Below are positions 1-11,914 of a DNA stretch of 64,000 nucleotides, piece after piece. Source of the DNA: Brachypodium distachyon (Eukaryota; Streptophyta; Magnoliopsida; Poales; Poaceae); the NCBI RefSeq assembly GCF_000005505.3, contig NC_016133.3, positions 41,939,237 through 42,003,236 of the forward strand. The letters run 5' to 3'. The notes under the pieces are model-generated. The model ran no database searches and had not been told where the DNA came from. It saw nothing but the letters and a program-made list of their open reading frames with translations. Position 1 is the stretch's first letter, and each line of letters starts with the position of its first letter. Made by a program: the position numbers and the translations under genes.

Positions 1-1490
1 TACGTATTGCACCCTTTTTTATTTGTTTTACATACTTTCCTTTAATGCAATCTATGCATTGATCTATTTCTGAGAACTTTAATGGAGGAAGAATTTCTGT
101 TTTAACAAGTCTTTCTATTCCCCCCCTCAAAATATGGCCTAAACGACAGTGCCATAATTTCGATGATTCATTGGTCCTTTTTCTTTTCTTTTGTACTTTC
201 TCCGACGCGGCAACATGTTCATTCACTTTACACACAGAATGTACTTTTTCACGTATGGATAATAAATAAAGCTCATTGTGAAGGAAGTCAACACCCACAC
301 AATCATTATTAAACCATATGGTACACTTGCCATGTCCAAAATGACATTCATAATCAACTTTGTCCAAACGTGATACACTAATCAAGTTTCTGTGTAATGA
401 AGGAATATAAAACATATCTCTAAGCAGGATCGTGAATCCATCGGGAAGCTCCAAGGAGATGTCACCGACAGCTTCTACGTCCGCTTGGACTTCATTTGCA
501 ACTTCAATGCATCTTTCGTTTCTTTGTGTAGTCCACGTCGAAAGGAATCCCTGTAAAGAATTTGCAACATGAACAGTTGCACCAGAGTAAATCCACCAAG
601 TAGATTTCAAAAACTGTGTATACAGGGATTCATTTACAAAGGAAATGGATTTTATACCATTCTTTGCCATGATTGATTTTAGCCATTCCGGACAATTTTT
701 CTTGTAATGCCCGGTCTTCTTGCAGTGGAGGCATGTATCTTTATCCACTGGAAAAGACTTTTGCTGTTGCTGATGTTGCATGGGAGCTTTACCATGTGGC
801 TTTGAAGGGGAACTTTGATTGCCTTGAGGGAAGTTCTTTTTCTTATTATCCCTCACATAGTTTAGGGAACCACCATATGATGATTTAATTCTGTCCTCTT
901 CTTGCACACACATGGCTATAATCTTTTTCAATATCTCACCGTTCTGGTTGCATATTGTAGTTGACAACAAAAGTGTCAAACTCTTTTGGCAATGAAGCCA
1001 TAACCAGGTGAACAAGCATTGCAGGCTTAAACTCTAGATCAGCATCCATGGGCTTCAACTTAGAAGCCATGTTGCTCATCCTGAGGATATGCTCTCTTAT
1101 GCCATGTCCTTCTCCTGTGTACTTTTTTGTCACCAGCTGCCGAAGCATATATCTTTGAAGAACCGGTGAACTGGCTTTTTATCTTTTCAAGATACTCCCC
1201 TACGGAAGCACACTGCAATTGAGCCCACAATAGCGTGCTCAATTGTGTTATTTATAAAAGCCATGCACTTTTTGTTGGCGGTGAGCCACTTTGTTCTCGA
1301 GGGTGTATGACATCTCCAATGGAGCATACTCCCTCTTCTTTTTCTCCCAAGCATCATCATCATTTTTTGCATCCCTCACCGGCTCTGTAGGCTTTGGTGG
1401 CTGTGGAGTGTCAACCACCCAGTCCACCTCGGCACAAACAAAGGCCAGGTCACAATTGCATGCATTAATCCAATGTTGGTCAAAATTCAT
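1..1490 (-). pseudogene. Copia gag-pol remnant (gag, zinc knuckle, protease, pre-integrase)
   Basis: Minus-strand translation, in several frames, gives a Copia gag (UBN2-type) region at about 936-1490 and a CCHC zinc knuckle near 670-740 (CLHCKKTGHYKKNC). A protease-like region follows at about 560-620, then the GAG-pre-integrase motif LWHCRLGHI near 130-160 with the integrase CxxC just beyond it. The gag part is split over frames by indels (about 936-1242 against 1248-1490), so no intact polyprotein is possible. The protease triad normally read as D-S-G appears as Y-S-G (WWIYSGAT, near 590-610), so the catalytic aspartate is missing. It is a dead copy, truncated by the window edge. Family assignment rests on motif order; I did not classify the Copia lineage. 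Confidence 0.8.
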
Positions 1491-2550
1491 ACATACAATT
1501 ATTTGTGCAATTTTATCTATATCATTGTTGGGCAGAAAATAGAATTAAATGCATAATTTTACCATTAATCATGATCATGCTATTATTGACGTTGGTCAAG
1601 AAAAAATAACGCGGTCACAATTAACATAATAAACACTTTTAATCACGTTCTTTTGATTTAAACAATACTTTTCAACTATTTGCAACGAAAACTATGAATA
1701 AAAACTATAACTTTATACTTTTCAGAAACATCATTTTGCACTTTACTATTTCCTAAAACAAACATGTCGTTGGTTCAGTTTGAATAGGATAAATTTTTTT
1801 ACCAAAATTCATGCAAAATCTGAATTTAAACAGTCAAAAAATGCTTCTGTGAAAAAAAACTCGGTCTTTCGGCGCGCAACCGCGCACGCGGCCCACGGCC
1901 TCTTTCGCGCGCTCGCAGCATGCGCGGCCCACGGCCCGCTCGCGCTCGCGGGCGGCCTTCTTCTCGCGCTGGGCTGCCGCGCTTCCCTTTGCCCGCGGCC
2001 CAGCAGCTGACGGCCCAAAAGCCCAGCTAGGGCGCACCCTGGCCATTGACGATCGCAGCCGTCCATCCCAATCGGACGGCTGCCCGTCACTTTAGCTCCC
2101 TTAAAGGAGCTGGCCGAAACCCTAGCCAAAATAGGTTTTACTCCCGTTTGTTTGACCTTCACTGGCGGCGGCAGGCGGAGCTTTCAGCCGCCGCACCAGC
2201 GACCGCCCGCCGGCGACGGCGAGCCGGCGGCCTTTTTCTCCCGCCCCCCTCCTTCCGCCGCCTCTTTCTGCACCTCTGAGTGATGCTTGCGGCGCCCCCC
2301 TTGCCCCCTTGCCGGCGTGCGCGTGCACCCGAAGGTGCGCGCGTTTCCGTCAAGGGGCTCAACAGCGACCACCTCTTTGCCGGCGTCCTTTGACGTCCGG
2401 TGGGAGCTTCTCCGGCGGCGCATGCCGACGGCCTCCTCTGTTCTTTCTCGGGTAAGGCTAGGGTTAAGAATTTTTTTTTCTTTTTCCTCTTTTCTTCTTC
2501 TTTCTCTTTTCTGACGAGATCTACAACTCTAGGGTTGGCTCGTATACCAT

Positions 2551-3058
2551 TGTTAGATCTTTGCAAACAACTAGGTGTAGATCAATCGGTAGGAAACTGT
2601 TTCTTTCTGTGATTCAATTGGGATTCGGGTAAGGGCCGAGAGAGACAGAGAGGAAGGGGAGGAGGGAATTACCTTCTCCTTGGCTGGACGAAGAACTCGA
2701 CGGTGCGGCCATATCGACGGGGAGGAGCGACGGCGAGAGAGAGTGGACGAAGAACTCGACGGTGCAGCCATATCGACGGGGAGGAGCGACGCGAGAGAGA
2801 GTCAGCGACGAGGAGCGACGACGTGGACGGAGCTTCCCGTCGCCTCTGCGGAAACCCTAGATCGGTAGGGGTGTGTTCGGTGGGGGCGACGGCAACGCAG
2901 CGAACCTCGTAGTGCGTGCCCCGGCCCCCCACCTCTTAATATAACGCAGCGCGACAGGGGCCTGCCAACCATATTGGGCTAGGCGCCCCCGATCAGGGCG
3001 TGTCAGATTTAGGCCTGATGGGCCGTTGGGCCCACACGGCTGGGAGATCACTCTAACA
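2551..3058 (-). repeat. 5' LTR of the Copia element (508 bp)
   Basis: On the minus strand the LTR begins TGTTAGA and ends TCTAACA, a perfect 7-bp terminal inverted repeat with the canonical TG...CA ends. A TATA-like stretch (TATATTAAGAGG) lies near 2932-2943 on the minus strand, as expected for an LTR promoter. The sequence inside the right boundary is a near-standard primer binding site, which fixes the end at 2551. It contains an internal tandem duplication at 2686-2802. Confidence 0.85.
2686..2802. repeat. Two-copy tandem repeat of about 59 bp inside the Copia LTR
   Basis: The segments 2686-2744 and 2745-2802 are near identical, each running from GGACGAAGAACTCGAC to GAGAGAGAGT. They differ by one substitution and one missing base. 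Confidence 0.85.
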
Positions 3059-3925
3059 GAAACCAATTGTGTCATGTGTATCTCCAAGGATGAAGACACC
3101 GGCACCTGTTGTTTAAATGTAAACATGTGAAGTGCTTATGGCAAGCCCTGGATCTTGAGGATTTGAGACAGAATCTAGCTGATAAGGTCACTACTGCTGA
3201 TGTTTTTGATGTCATTCTGGGCTTAAAGGAGAAGGATCAGGCACTCGTTGCTAATATTCTTTGGAATTGGTGGATTGAAAGAAACAGAGTCCGGGAAGGG
3301 GGCAAGGCTAGGCCAACGGATGAGCTGGTGTATATTGTCAAGAATCAAACAAAGGCATTTCTGGAGGTGGTTGCAAAGCAAACGCTAAAGGTTCCAAAGC
3401 CTATCTTGCGATGGCGAAAGCCTGAAGGAAACTGGGTGAAAATCAATTGTGACGGGTCTTTTTTGGAGACCTCTGGTTCTGGTGGATGGGGGGCTGTGAT
3501 GAGGGACAATCTTGGTTCTGTGCTTGCTACTGGGGCTGGCAACCTGCCTTTTCTCCTGGATTCCCTTCAGGCAGAGGCATGTGCTGCAAATCGTGGACTC
3601 CTGCTGGCTGCATCTAATGGAGCTTCTAATGTGATTTTGGAGATAGACTCGTTGAACCTGATAGAGGCGTTGCTTTCTGAAGCTGTCAACTGCAGCAACG
3701 ATCATTGAAGAAACTAAGCTGCTACTTTTGTCTCACTTTAATTCTAGTCATATCACTTTTTGTGACAGGTCATGTAATGTTGTTGCCCACAAACTTGCTA
3801 AGATCAGGCGATCTTTACCTATGGGAACCTCTCTGCATGCAGAGGGTGCCCCTGTTGCTGTAATGTCTGCAGTGGCAAGCCATTTGGCTTTGCCTACTAG
3901 TTAATGCAAATCTGCATTAAAAAAA
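3059..3925 (+). pseudogene. LINE (non-LTR retrotransposon) 3' end: zf-RVT and RNase H-like domain
   Basis: After the LTR, plus-strand translation shows a reverse-transcriptase zinc-binding segment (CVMC, then HLLFKCKHVKCLW near 3087-3145; a one-base frameshift lies between them at about 3088-3091). A plant RVT_3 RNase H-like domain follows at about 3410-3900 (INCDGSF, then SLQAEACAANRGL, LEIDSLNLIEALL and CNVVAHKLAKI). A second frameshift near 3700 separates the last strand-helix unit from the rest. The product ends in TAA at 3901-3903, followed after 13 bases by a short A-run (3917-3925), the usual LINE 3' end. The reverse transcriptase lies beyond the Copia insertion, to the left of the window. 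It is inactive. Confidence 0.75.
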
Positions 3926-4257
3926 ATGTTTCCGGATGCCAGGGCGTTGTCAGGGAGTACGGAACGACTTCGAGGAGGTCAGGAGCTCCATTGCCATAGG
4001 TTGTGCGCAGGCATGGGCTGGGTTGATTCGTTGCCAACAAGAAGGGCCACCACGGTCAAGATTGGCCTTTTTCGAGCTACAATGTGTTTTGCTTTCCGCC
4101 TCTACCCGATGCCGTAGGCTTTACCTATAGTGTACACACCGAGGTATACCGACAACTTTCTGTCTTTCCAATAGATCAGGGGACAATTGGGGGTGAATGT
4201 TCATGTTTTAGCAAACGAGTACTTCCCCTGAAATTCCCCAAAAAATGAAAAAGTACG

Positions 4258-4289
<32 letters not shown>

Positions 4290-5049
4290 AGAATGATTTT
4301 ACTGATGTGTTAAGTGTAGCAACAAAATACTACTCCGTGAAAACGAACGAGAATGTTCCTCCAACTAAGGCAGAGGGTTTACTTCAGACTGTCGAAGTAA
4401 GTTACTCGGATATCAACTGCATCTCAACAGAAGAGACGGATATGGAATGCTGATAAATATGGTTATTGGTTTTATCGACAATTACAAATGTTCCAATGCC
4501 AACTAAATAAAATAAATGATCTGCTCCATAGTTGATCTGAAAGACATGAAGCAGCACACATGAGATACATTCAGAATAATTTAACGAAATCGCTCTGCCT
4601 TGTCATAACAGTGCTTAGAATAAGGAGATACGCATTTTTAATGTAGGAGCTGGCTCTCGAGTTACATTGTAACTTCCTTTTTTCAGAATATAAATGGCAT
4701 CCTACAAAAGTCAAATTTATCTAACTTTGCCTATCTATGTATGAAAAACTGTTTTCATAAACAGAGGCTAGTAAATCTTTTTGCTCAAAAGAAAAGGATT
4801 ATAGCAGATACCTTCACTGAAGAATGAAATTTTAAAAAGAGAAAAAATATTGATTATATTTAAGCCAACAGAGGAATATTCAAATTGAGAAGACATACAC
4901 TGATATCTGCTAGTATTAACTTAATACGCTAGCAGTCACATGTTTAAATCATTGTCGCAAATAATGACATACAGCCAATGTAGCAAGGGTACCCACAAAA
5001 TGGCACAACAGTGTATCATGAAACATGGGTTCAATTAAGTTCTTCTAAA
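3926..5049. other. Intergenic stretch downstream of JMJ30, with a 27-base C-run
   Basis: I see no coding sequence here. The right part (about 4600-5076) is A+T-rich and is the likely 3'UTR of the minus-strand JMJ30 gene. A homopolymer of 27 C occupies 4258-4284; such a tract is also prone to assembly error. Confidence 0.6.
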
Positions 5050-5076
5050 AGTTTCTACCGTCTGGTGGTAGAAACT
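5050..5076 (-). promoter_or_regulatory. Perfect stem-loop touching the JMJ30 stop codon
   Basis: The arms AGTTTCTACC (5050-5059) and GGTAGAAACT (5067-5076) are perfectly complementary over 10 bp around a 7-base loop. On the minus strand the stem begins with the first base after the TGA (5077-5079). It could form in the 3'UTR of the transcript; function unknown. Confidence 0.5.
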
Positions 5077-8000
5077 TCATGGATGAACTGGCGCGCGCCA
5101 CCAAAAGCTAACAGAGAAACTAATAGAAAGAGATCTCACATAATGCCACCATTTCGGTGGAATGTAAAGGAGGTCACCTTCCTCCAATATGCTGTCCATG
5201 AATTCAAGACCTTCTGCCCTCGGGAACTCCTTTAGATCAATGTTATCAATATCTACCTGCAGAGACATTGTTTATCCAATAGTCTCATGAAGATCAATGT
5301 TATTCAATTAAGTTTAGTTCCGTAAAAGAAATGATGGAGCACATAGCTTCAGGCCAAGAACAACGTGTATGGCTTGCACAATTACAATGCAAGGTTGAAC
5401 AGGAGGACCAGAAGAAAATCTGGTACCATGGATAGTCAAAAATTGATTACCAAATTTGCTCTACTTTCAGAATCTCAGCATCAAGGTTGCTTGCAGCAGA
5501 TTTCAGAACAAATTTGGGTATGCATGGAACTTTGTAACTGCAGCTTCCGGAAAATAACAAAAGGCAGGTAAAGGAAATAGTTATGTACTACTACAGGTGG
5601 AGGTTTAGCTCCATTTCTTGCTTGTCAATTTTTTTCAATCACATATTTGTCTAGATTGATCTGGAAAATACATCTATTCCGAATATGTAGTTATCTGAAA
5701 GACCACGCACCTGACTAGTATTGCTTAGCATTGTATCCGTGTGAGGGTACAAATCCTCTGAGATGGAAGGGTGATAGAGTCTGATATACTTCCTGCCCAA
5801 GACCTGTCAAGCAGCAACAACCAGAGCATATCAGTTTTGTTTAGAGCCTAAACAAAATCAGTAACTTCTGTTGTCACAATTAGTCAGTGGCTGATTTCAA
5901 TAGAGCTAAAGGAACTGACGCCAGAAACAAACTAACAGTAGCCTAGAATCACAGAATCAGGCATAGGTGTCAACATGCAGAAAAATAAGATTTTTCGTAA
6001 GCTTTAAGTATATTGGTTACACGGGCTCTCGATCTCATTACCCAATTCTTGTACTCCGTAGCATTCATTGTTATACAAGATGGAAAAGAGCAAAGATTTG
6101 AAAGCAGTGGACACAAAGACTAATGACATAAAAACTAAAAAGTAAGAAAAGCAAAAGCAAAAGCATCGAAAAAGAAAAGCAAATGATGCCCCCAGCTCTT
6201 CATCAAAGGCAAGCAAAGAATCCATCGGTGTTGCTTCTTCACCATATTAGCACTCAAGTGCTCTTGCCACTGTCACTTGTATTAATTTCCACACACCTGG
6301 CCTGTTTGCAACAGGGCAATGGCGCTATCGCGTCCGTATTACATCACCGCATTGCTCACTCTATGCGCATGCTCCATGGCGGCGCCGGCCGTCCTTGCTG
6401 CCAACGTGCCGGTGACAACGTGTCGGTCCTTCTGCGGCAACATCACGGTGGACTACCCATTCGCGCTCCGCTCAGGGTGCGGCCACGCGGGGTTACGTGA
6501 CCTGCTCTTCTGCATCAACCGTGTGCTGATGTTACACCTCCCTTCAGGCTCCTACCGCGTCCTCAACATCGACTACGCTTATCAGGGCCTCACTCTGCAC
6601 GATCCGGCCATGTCCGACTGCCGCGCGCTCGACCGCTCCCGGAGCGGGCGCGGCAATGGATTCGTTCTTGAGCCATGGCGAGCCACATTTCTGGCTCCTG
6701 ATCCAGACAACGTGTTCCTCCTTCTGGGCTGCCGCGCCAACTCACCACTCTTCCAGGGCTTCCCTGACCGGCCGCACTTGACATGCCGGAACAACGTGTC
6801 TGGTATGGGGTGTGGGGATTACTATGGCTGCCCGGCTTGGGACGACTACGGTCAGAGGCCATCTGGATCAGCATATGGGTTGGCTGTGCCACCTGAATGC
6901 TGTGCGATGCCATGGGATGCCATCCGGGCAGTGAACGTGAGCCGGCTCCAGTGTGAGGGGTACAGCAGCGCATACAGCCTGGCACCTGTGCGGACGTCGG
7001 AGGGGGCCCGTGGATGGACATATGGTATCCGGGTGGCATGGCAGCTGCCGGAGGCCAACCGGGGGTTCTGTGGTGCGTGCCTTGCCACGGGAGGGGTGTG
7101 TGGTCATGACAGGGACAGTCACGCTGACCTGTGCCTATGCGGGGACTGGAACTCAACCTCCAACTGTGACTCCTCCACAGACGCAGCAACGTCAAGCGCG
7201 GCGGCCATTACAGGCGTGCTTTTCTCTGCCGTTCTTGCCTCAGGTAAATGTCATTAGTTTCCCTGGATCTGGACATGTGCATAATGCAGAGCTACTTTTT
7301 ACGGTGAAGGCATAATTTTATGCATATACCGCAAGATCTCGACTGTAACACGGGGATCGACTAGATTTAAGGCATTGTACAAATCCAAATTGTGACCTAG
7401 TGTCAGGTTTGTCCCTTTCATTTCATTTTCTGATACAGATCGTGTCACTACCTTTGGTGCAGGACTGTCATCTCTCTGGTGGTGAACGATGAATCTGCGT
7501 CTGTGATGGCTTCATGTTATCGAACAGCGATGCCATAGTTACTTCTGGCAAGTTTGTTATACCTTAGGTTGGACAAAAAACAGTATTATAAAATGTCATC
7601 TGTTCATTTCTTACATCTATATATACCGTTACAACTGTTTTGCTATTTGTAAGGCCACTGAGAATTTCTTATATATCAGTCGATGCCAAGAGCAGTCCGA
7701 TCAGCAAAGAAATCCATGCAAATGGTTTGTTTTTGTATTGTGTGATAAGGTGCATAGGCTTTTCCTTGCTCTCTTCTTGTCTTGTGCTGAGTCGCGGGGA
7801 CGCGGGCCACTTGGGATTTGGGCAGTATTCCATTTGATGGGACGCATGGCTTTTTGTGCGTTCCTTTACCATAATGTAGGTTAAGCTGGACCAAAGAATT
7901 CCACGGTACACACGTCTTGTAGATTGGAGCGTGCAACTAATGTAATACCAACAAGCCCCCTCCCTCATTAAGAAAAAACTATGAATAGCATGTGTTTTCA

Positions 8001-11000
8001 ATGAAGAAATAATGAATTCAACAAGTTTGCAGTGTACTGGTCCGCACAGTGTGTTTTATATTTTTCGGTGCAGCTGGACCTAGGTTAGAAAAACTCCACT
8101 ATTGAAGTTTTAGCAAAATACAACAAAACATTAACGCGATTCATTAGATTTAAATAATTATGAAGGAAAAAATATCAGGAAAATGTGGTTTGTTGTAGCA
8201 GCTGGCGATAGAGATCATGCAATGTATTTGCCTTCTTAATATGTACTATTCGTATTTCAAAATGGAACTCCAGAGCATCAATCAATGAAAACAAGTGAAG
8301 CATACAATTCTCAGAATGTTTGTGTGATCTTTCCTTTTCATTGATTGATCGCTGTTCTGAATTAAAGCCATTTGTTTATATGTTGCTATTAGCTTGTTTT
8401 AGTGGCCTGTTCTTTAAGACAGCCATTTAAACTCAGATTGCTCGTTTCTGTCAGAGTTGACTGTCTCTTACTGACAAAGCTGGGGAAACAGAAAAGAAGA
8501 CTAGTATGTGAAAACTCATATCTAGGATCAGTCATGCAAAGAGCCAGAGATCAATAAGGTTTGCTTAGATCAGATATAATTTCCAAATAATCCCAATCGT
8601 ATGTCAGGAAGTATCGAAGGTTCCTAAATTCTCAAAGCACACCCAATCTAATCGACCCATCCCTCATCTACTAATCTTGGGTGAATGCACCTAGTATGTG
8701 CCTGCAGACTTTGCACTTCATATGCCCATTCCGTGAAGTTGTCCCATTCTTCAGAGATAAACTCTCTATATAGAGTATGGACAATCGGACAGTTGCAGCC
8801 TTTTCAAAAAAAAAACTAATTTGCTGTAATGCCAGTTTGGTAACCATGCATCAACATTACTCAAAACAATAAATATAGAACTATATACATGCAATACCTG
8901 AGCAAAAAGGTTGTGATGTGGGTCATGATGCAGTGGTGTCACTGTCCCATGAGGACCGAACCAAGCATTGAGTGTTTGGAGTTCCCCACCACCAGCATAA
9001 CAGTACTCAGGAATCACTATGTCTTCACGAAGCTCTTTGATCTACAAAATATTGTAAAATAAACTCCAATAACAACACAGGTAACTGCTAAGTCCACATA
9101 TTAAAAATCAATCTTCTTGAGAATTGGTTACCTGGTCAAACAATGGATGCTGTGCTAGATATGTCAAATTCGCAGAACAGTCAGGTGACCACATCCTCTC
9201 AAGAAACTGAGAAAATGTGATAAGATCCTGTCTCCACTCGTTAGAAACATAATGTTTCCCAACCTGAGCCACAATTAGTTATACCAGTGTGCTGAGAACT
9301 TATATAACAGAAGAAAGGTGCATACAAACAACAGTCAACAACAAAAGTAAGACCTAACTGGCTAACTCATTGAAGGCAAAATACTCAAGAGGAGAACACA
9401 AAGAAGCCATTGCTTCTACAATGACTTGTTAATTTATTTATTTTGTGAGGTACTTGTTAAATCTTTTTATTTTGACTATTGTTCAGTTAGCATTTAATGG
9501 CTGGTTAAACGTTGTCAAGATGAGTAGTCAAATGAAAAACATTTATGTAATTGCATGGAAAGAAAGCAGATTTTACACAGATGTTTGGAAGATAGGTCAG
9601 ATACTTAAGCTGACGCTCAGGGAGTTGTCTTCGGTACACATATAATACCACTACAAAGTCAAAGCTAGATATCTACAAAATTACAAATATAAGCTTGGTA
9701 AATGGTATAATAGAAATGTATGATTGCTATATGAACAAAAAAGTGTCAAATCTGGTTTACATAAGTTTGTTCCAGATCATTATTAATTTTTAATATAGTA
9801 AGAAAGAGACGAAGTGAACTTCACAATACAAAAATGCTTTTATTGGAAAAATAGTAAGAATAGATTGCTTTACAGGATAGGTATAAAGTGTAACTGTGTA
9901 AGTAGTCACCTCAACAGGAATGGTGCGGTCTCCAGCTATCCTCTCTAGGTATGTTATGTCCCTCCACTTTGTCCTCGCAGGCCAATGATCAATGCAGCCA
10001 CTGAGTATAACAGGGGATTCGCGTAAAAAGTAATCATGTATAAATGCCTCCAAAGAAATGCATGCCCGCCTCTCGATTTGCTTACAAGATAGGGATTTCA
10101 CAGGCAGAACTTTGAGCGCCTGAAACAAATTAGCGTTAAGAACATTGCAACAAGAAACGGGTAATTAAACATCTTTATCATAATGAAAAATCAGAGAAAT
10201 TACAACATAGTCCATAACTTATAATCCTATCATTATTCCAAACATATGCTTGAACTTGGTGGCAGTGCCAAACCAAAACCCTGTGGGGTGGGTAACCCCT
10301 GTAAAAACTTCCAAACTTGATGTAGTTTGATGCATATATAAAAGAAATAGCACTGTGTTGCAAAAAACTGTGGGAACTGATTTTAAAAAACCCGACAGAA
10401 CTGGCCCTACAAGCATAATTGCATAAATCATGTAGAACACGGTTTACTGCCAATTACAAGACGGTTCACTAGCTAGTGTGCTCTGCATATCAAGCTACAC
10501 GTCTACCAAAAAGGCACTAAATAGCATAATACGTGTTTCTAATCTATTAGGACACATATCACCTTTTTTGGACATCCTTCACCTAAAATAATAAATTGTA
10601 CTTGGATGTCCCAAAAGTTACTATCATGCTCCATGCCAGTTCCATCTCTTGATCTGGGATAATCTAGCAGGCCCCTGAACTTCTCACTGCTGTCATATTG
10701 CTACTATATTTGCTAAGTGACTGTTAGGTGTTGGAACTTTGTGATACTTCTCTAGACTTGATACATCATGGAAACCCATTAGGGCCGTATAACATGGAAA
10801 TCAAATTGACTGACCTGTTGAGCCAAACAAATTCAATCTTATGAGACAGATAGAACTCTAGGGACATAAATAGGAGGGAGACGGCTCGCGTGTCTCTCTG
10901 CAAATGGTCACAACTGCACAAGTTTAAGGAACCTGTGATGCAATATTCTCATGTAAAAAGACGCGCAGCCTGCAACATGATCTGAAAATAGTGCAGTGGC

Positions 11001-11738
11001 ACATTCCACTAGTCCAGGCTTCCAGCCAGCGATGCAGTGAATGTTTTGCAGAAAATGTGTTACGTGAGCCACTCGGTCGAACAATCACCAGGCAGCAGCA
11101 TTAGCAACCAACTAGTGTGACCATTGGTACGTTGACACAAAATCCTCCGCAGACCGTAGAACTTCTCGATCTAATTCTATCGAAGCATTTCATGCACCAG
11201 TCTCAAATGAACTCGTAATCCTCACCCGACCAGAGATGAAAACCTAAAACGGTGGCAGCCCAACAGAAATACTCACATCGGCGAGGTTTAAGTTCCTGCC
11301 GAGTCCTTCCGCCCACCTCTCCACGTCACTGCCGGCGTCTCCCGCGCCGTCGCCGTCGCCGTCGGAATCACGGTTTCCGCCGGCGGGGACCAGCGAGATG
11401 GCTTCCTCGAGCTCCGCGCGGAGGAGGTCGCCGCCCATGATGAGGCCCATGTCGAGCGCCCGGAGCGCGCCGCGGCGATCGTCGCCGGCGCGGAGGCCCG
11501 CCACGTGGAGGCACGCGAGCGCGTACGCGTCCCTCCACGCGGGGCCCACCTCCCTCCAGGGCCCCGAGTGCAGCTGCTCCCACGCCATCTCCCGCGCCGC
11601 CTCCGCCGCGCGCAGGTCCCCAGCGGCCGCCTTCTCCGCGGACGCCGCGAACGCGAAGCCCCCCTCCTCCGTGATCTGCCGCAGCAGCGCCGCCCTCTTT
11701 CTCGCGCCCGCGGCCGCCGCCGGCTCGCCGGTGTCCAT
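5077..11738 (-). CDS. JMJ30: JmjC-domain histone demethylase, JMJ30/JMJD5 type
   Basis: Six exons join in frame: 11738-11277, 10119-9910, 9263-9132, 9041-8898, 5803-5711 and 5256-5077, all with GT/AG introns, giving about 406 residues (Arabidopsis JMJ30 is of similar size). The start is the first ATG, at 11738; the codon upstream at 11756 is GTG. The N-terminal 150 residues are Ala/Arg-rich and helical. The cupin core begins in exon 2 ([15 protein letters not shown]). The iron ligands appear to be His306 and Asp308 in [10 protein letters not shown] and His385 in [10 protein letters not shown]. Family members are Fe(II)/2-oxoglutarate oxygenases acting in the nucleus; in Arabidopsis JMJ30 is an evening-phased clock-associated gene linked to H3K36 demethylation. 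Intron 4 (5804-8897) houses an antisense gene. The promoter contains evening-element repeats. The model looks fully functional. Confidence 0.93.
6319..7485 (+). CDS. Secreted WAK/LRK10-like galacturonan-binding protein, probably GPI-anchored, nested in a JMJ30 intron
   Basis: Exon 1 is 6319-7243; a GT/AG intron of 219 bp joins it to a tiny exon 2 (7463-7485) that adds only GLSSLWW and a stop, giving about 315 residues. A signal peptide spans residues 1-27. A GUB_WAK_bind domain follows ([14 protein letters not shown] from about residue 35), then a Cys-rich WAK-associated C-terminal region ([21 protein letters not shown], about 250-280). The end is a hydrophobic tail ([15 protein letters not shown]) with no cytoplasmic kinase, which reads as a GPI-attachment signal. 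Several N-glycosylation sequons occur (NIT, NVS, NST). Such ectodomains are thought to contact pectin in the wall. The frame is intact. The whole gene lies in intron 4 of JMJ30 on the other strand. Exon 2 is inferred from splice sites and the family's short hydrophobic ending; without it the frame would read to 7257. Confidence 0.85.
7486..8897. other. Remainder of JMJ30 intron 4
   Basis: A+T-rich intron sequence between the nested gene and JMJ30 exon 4. It should include the 3'UTR of the nested plus-strand gene. I recognise no transposon ends and no coding sequence. Confidence 0.5.
10120..11276 (-). other. JMJ30 intron 1
   Basis: Bounded by a GTGAGT donor on the minus strand at 11276 and a TTTGTTTCAG acceptor at 10120. 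The short frames inside it match nothing I recognise, and no repeat ends are visible. Confidence 0.7.
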
Positions 11739-11914
11739 CGCCTCCGCTGAGCGCACCCCCCCACCCCCACGCTGGGAAAAAGCGCAAAAGCGGAGGCGCG
11801 GGGGGCGTGTGCCGTTTGGAGAAGGGGAGGAAAGGAGATATTTCCTGTGCGGTCCACCCGGGTGAGGTGGAATAGCGGGATTTTATTCCACGGGAAGAAA
11901 ACAAAAGTGGATTT

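Larger units (their letters stand above)
1..3058 (-). mobile_element. Copia LTR retrotransposon, 5' part (runs off the left edge)
   Basis: Reading on the minus strand from the right: 5' LTR (2551-3058), a tRNA-Met-like primer binding site just inside it (2537-2550, a variant of TGGTATCAGAGC), about 1 kb of G+C-rich leader (1491-2536), then gag and the start of pol, which continues past base 1. The 3' LTR is outside the window. The order gag, protease, integrase is that of Ty1/copia elements. The 5 bases next to the LTR at 3059-3063 (GAAAC) are the expected target-site duplication and should recur beyond the other end. The element sits inside a LINE 3' end whose zinc-finger coding sequence resumes right after the LTR. 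Confidence 0.85.

Noticed and set aside
3926..4130. Short overlapping plus-strand frames after the LINE
   Set aside because: Under 70 codons, no family match.
4258..4284. Run of 27 C as a functional G-quadruplex candidate
   Set aside because: A pure homopolymer is as likely a polymerase or assembly artefact; similar C-runs recur at 27330 and 34784.
10178..10453. Minus-strand frame in JMJ30 intron 1
   Set aside because: No domain, no splice continuity with flanking exons.
11252..11904. Several long frames on both strands over JMJ30 exon 1
   Set aside because: Arg/Ala-rich readings of a very G+C-rich exon; the JMJ30 frame is the one that splices correctly.
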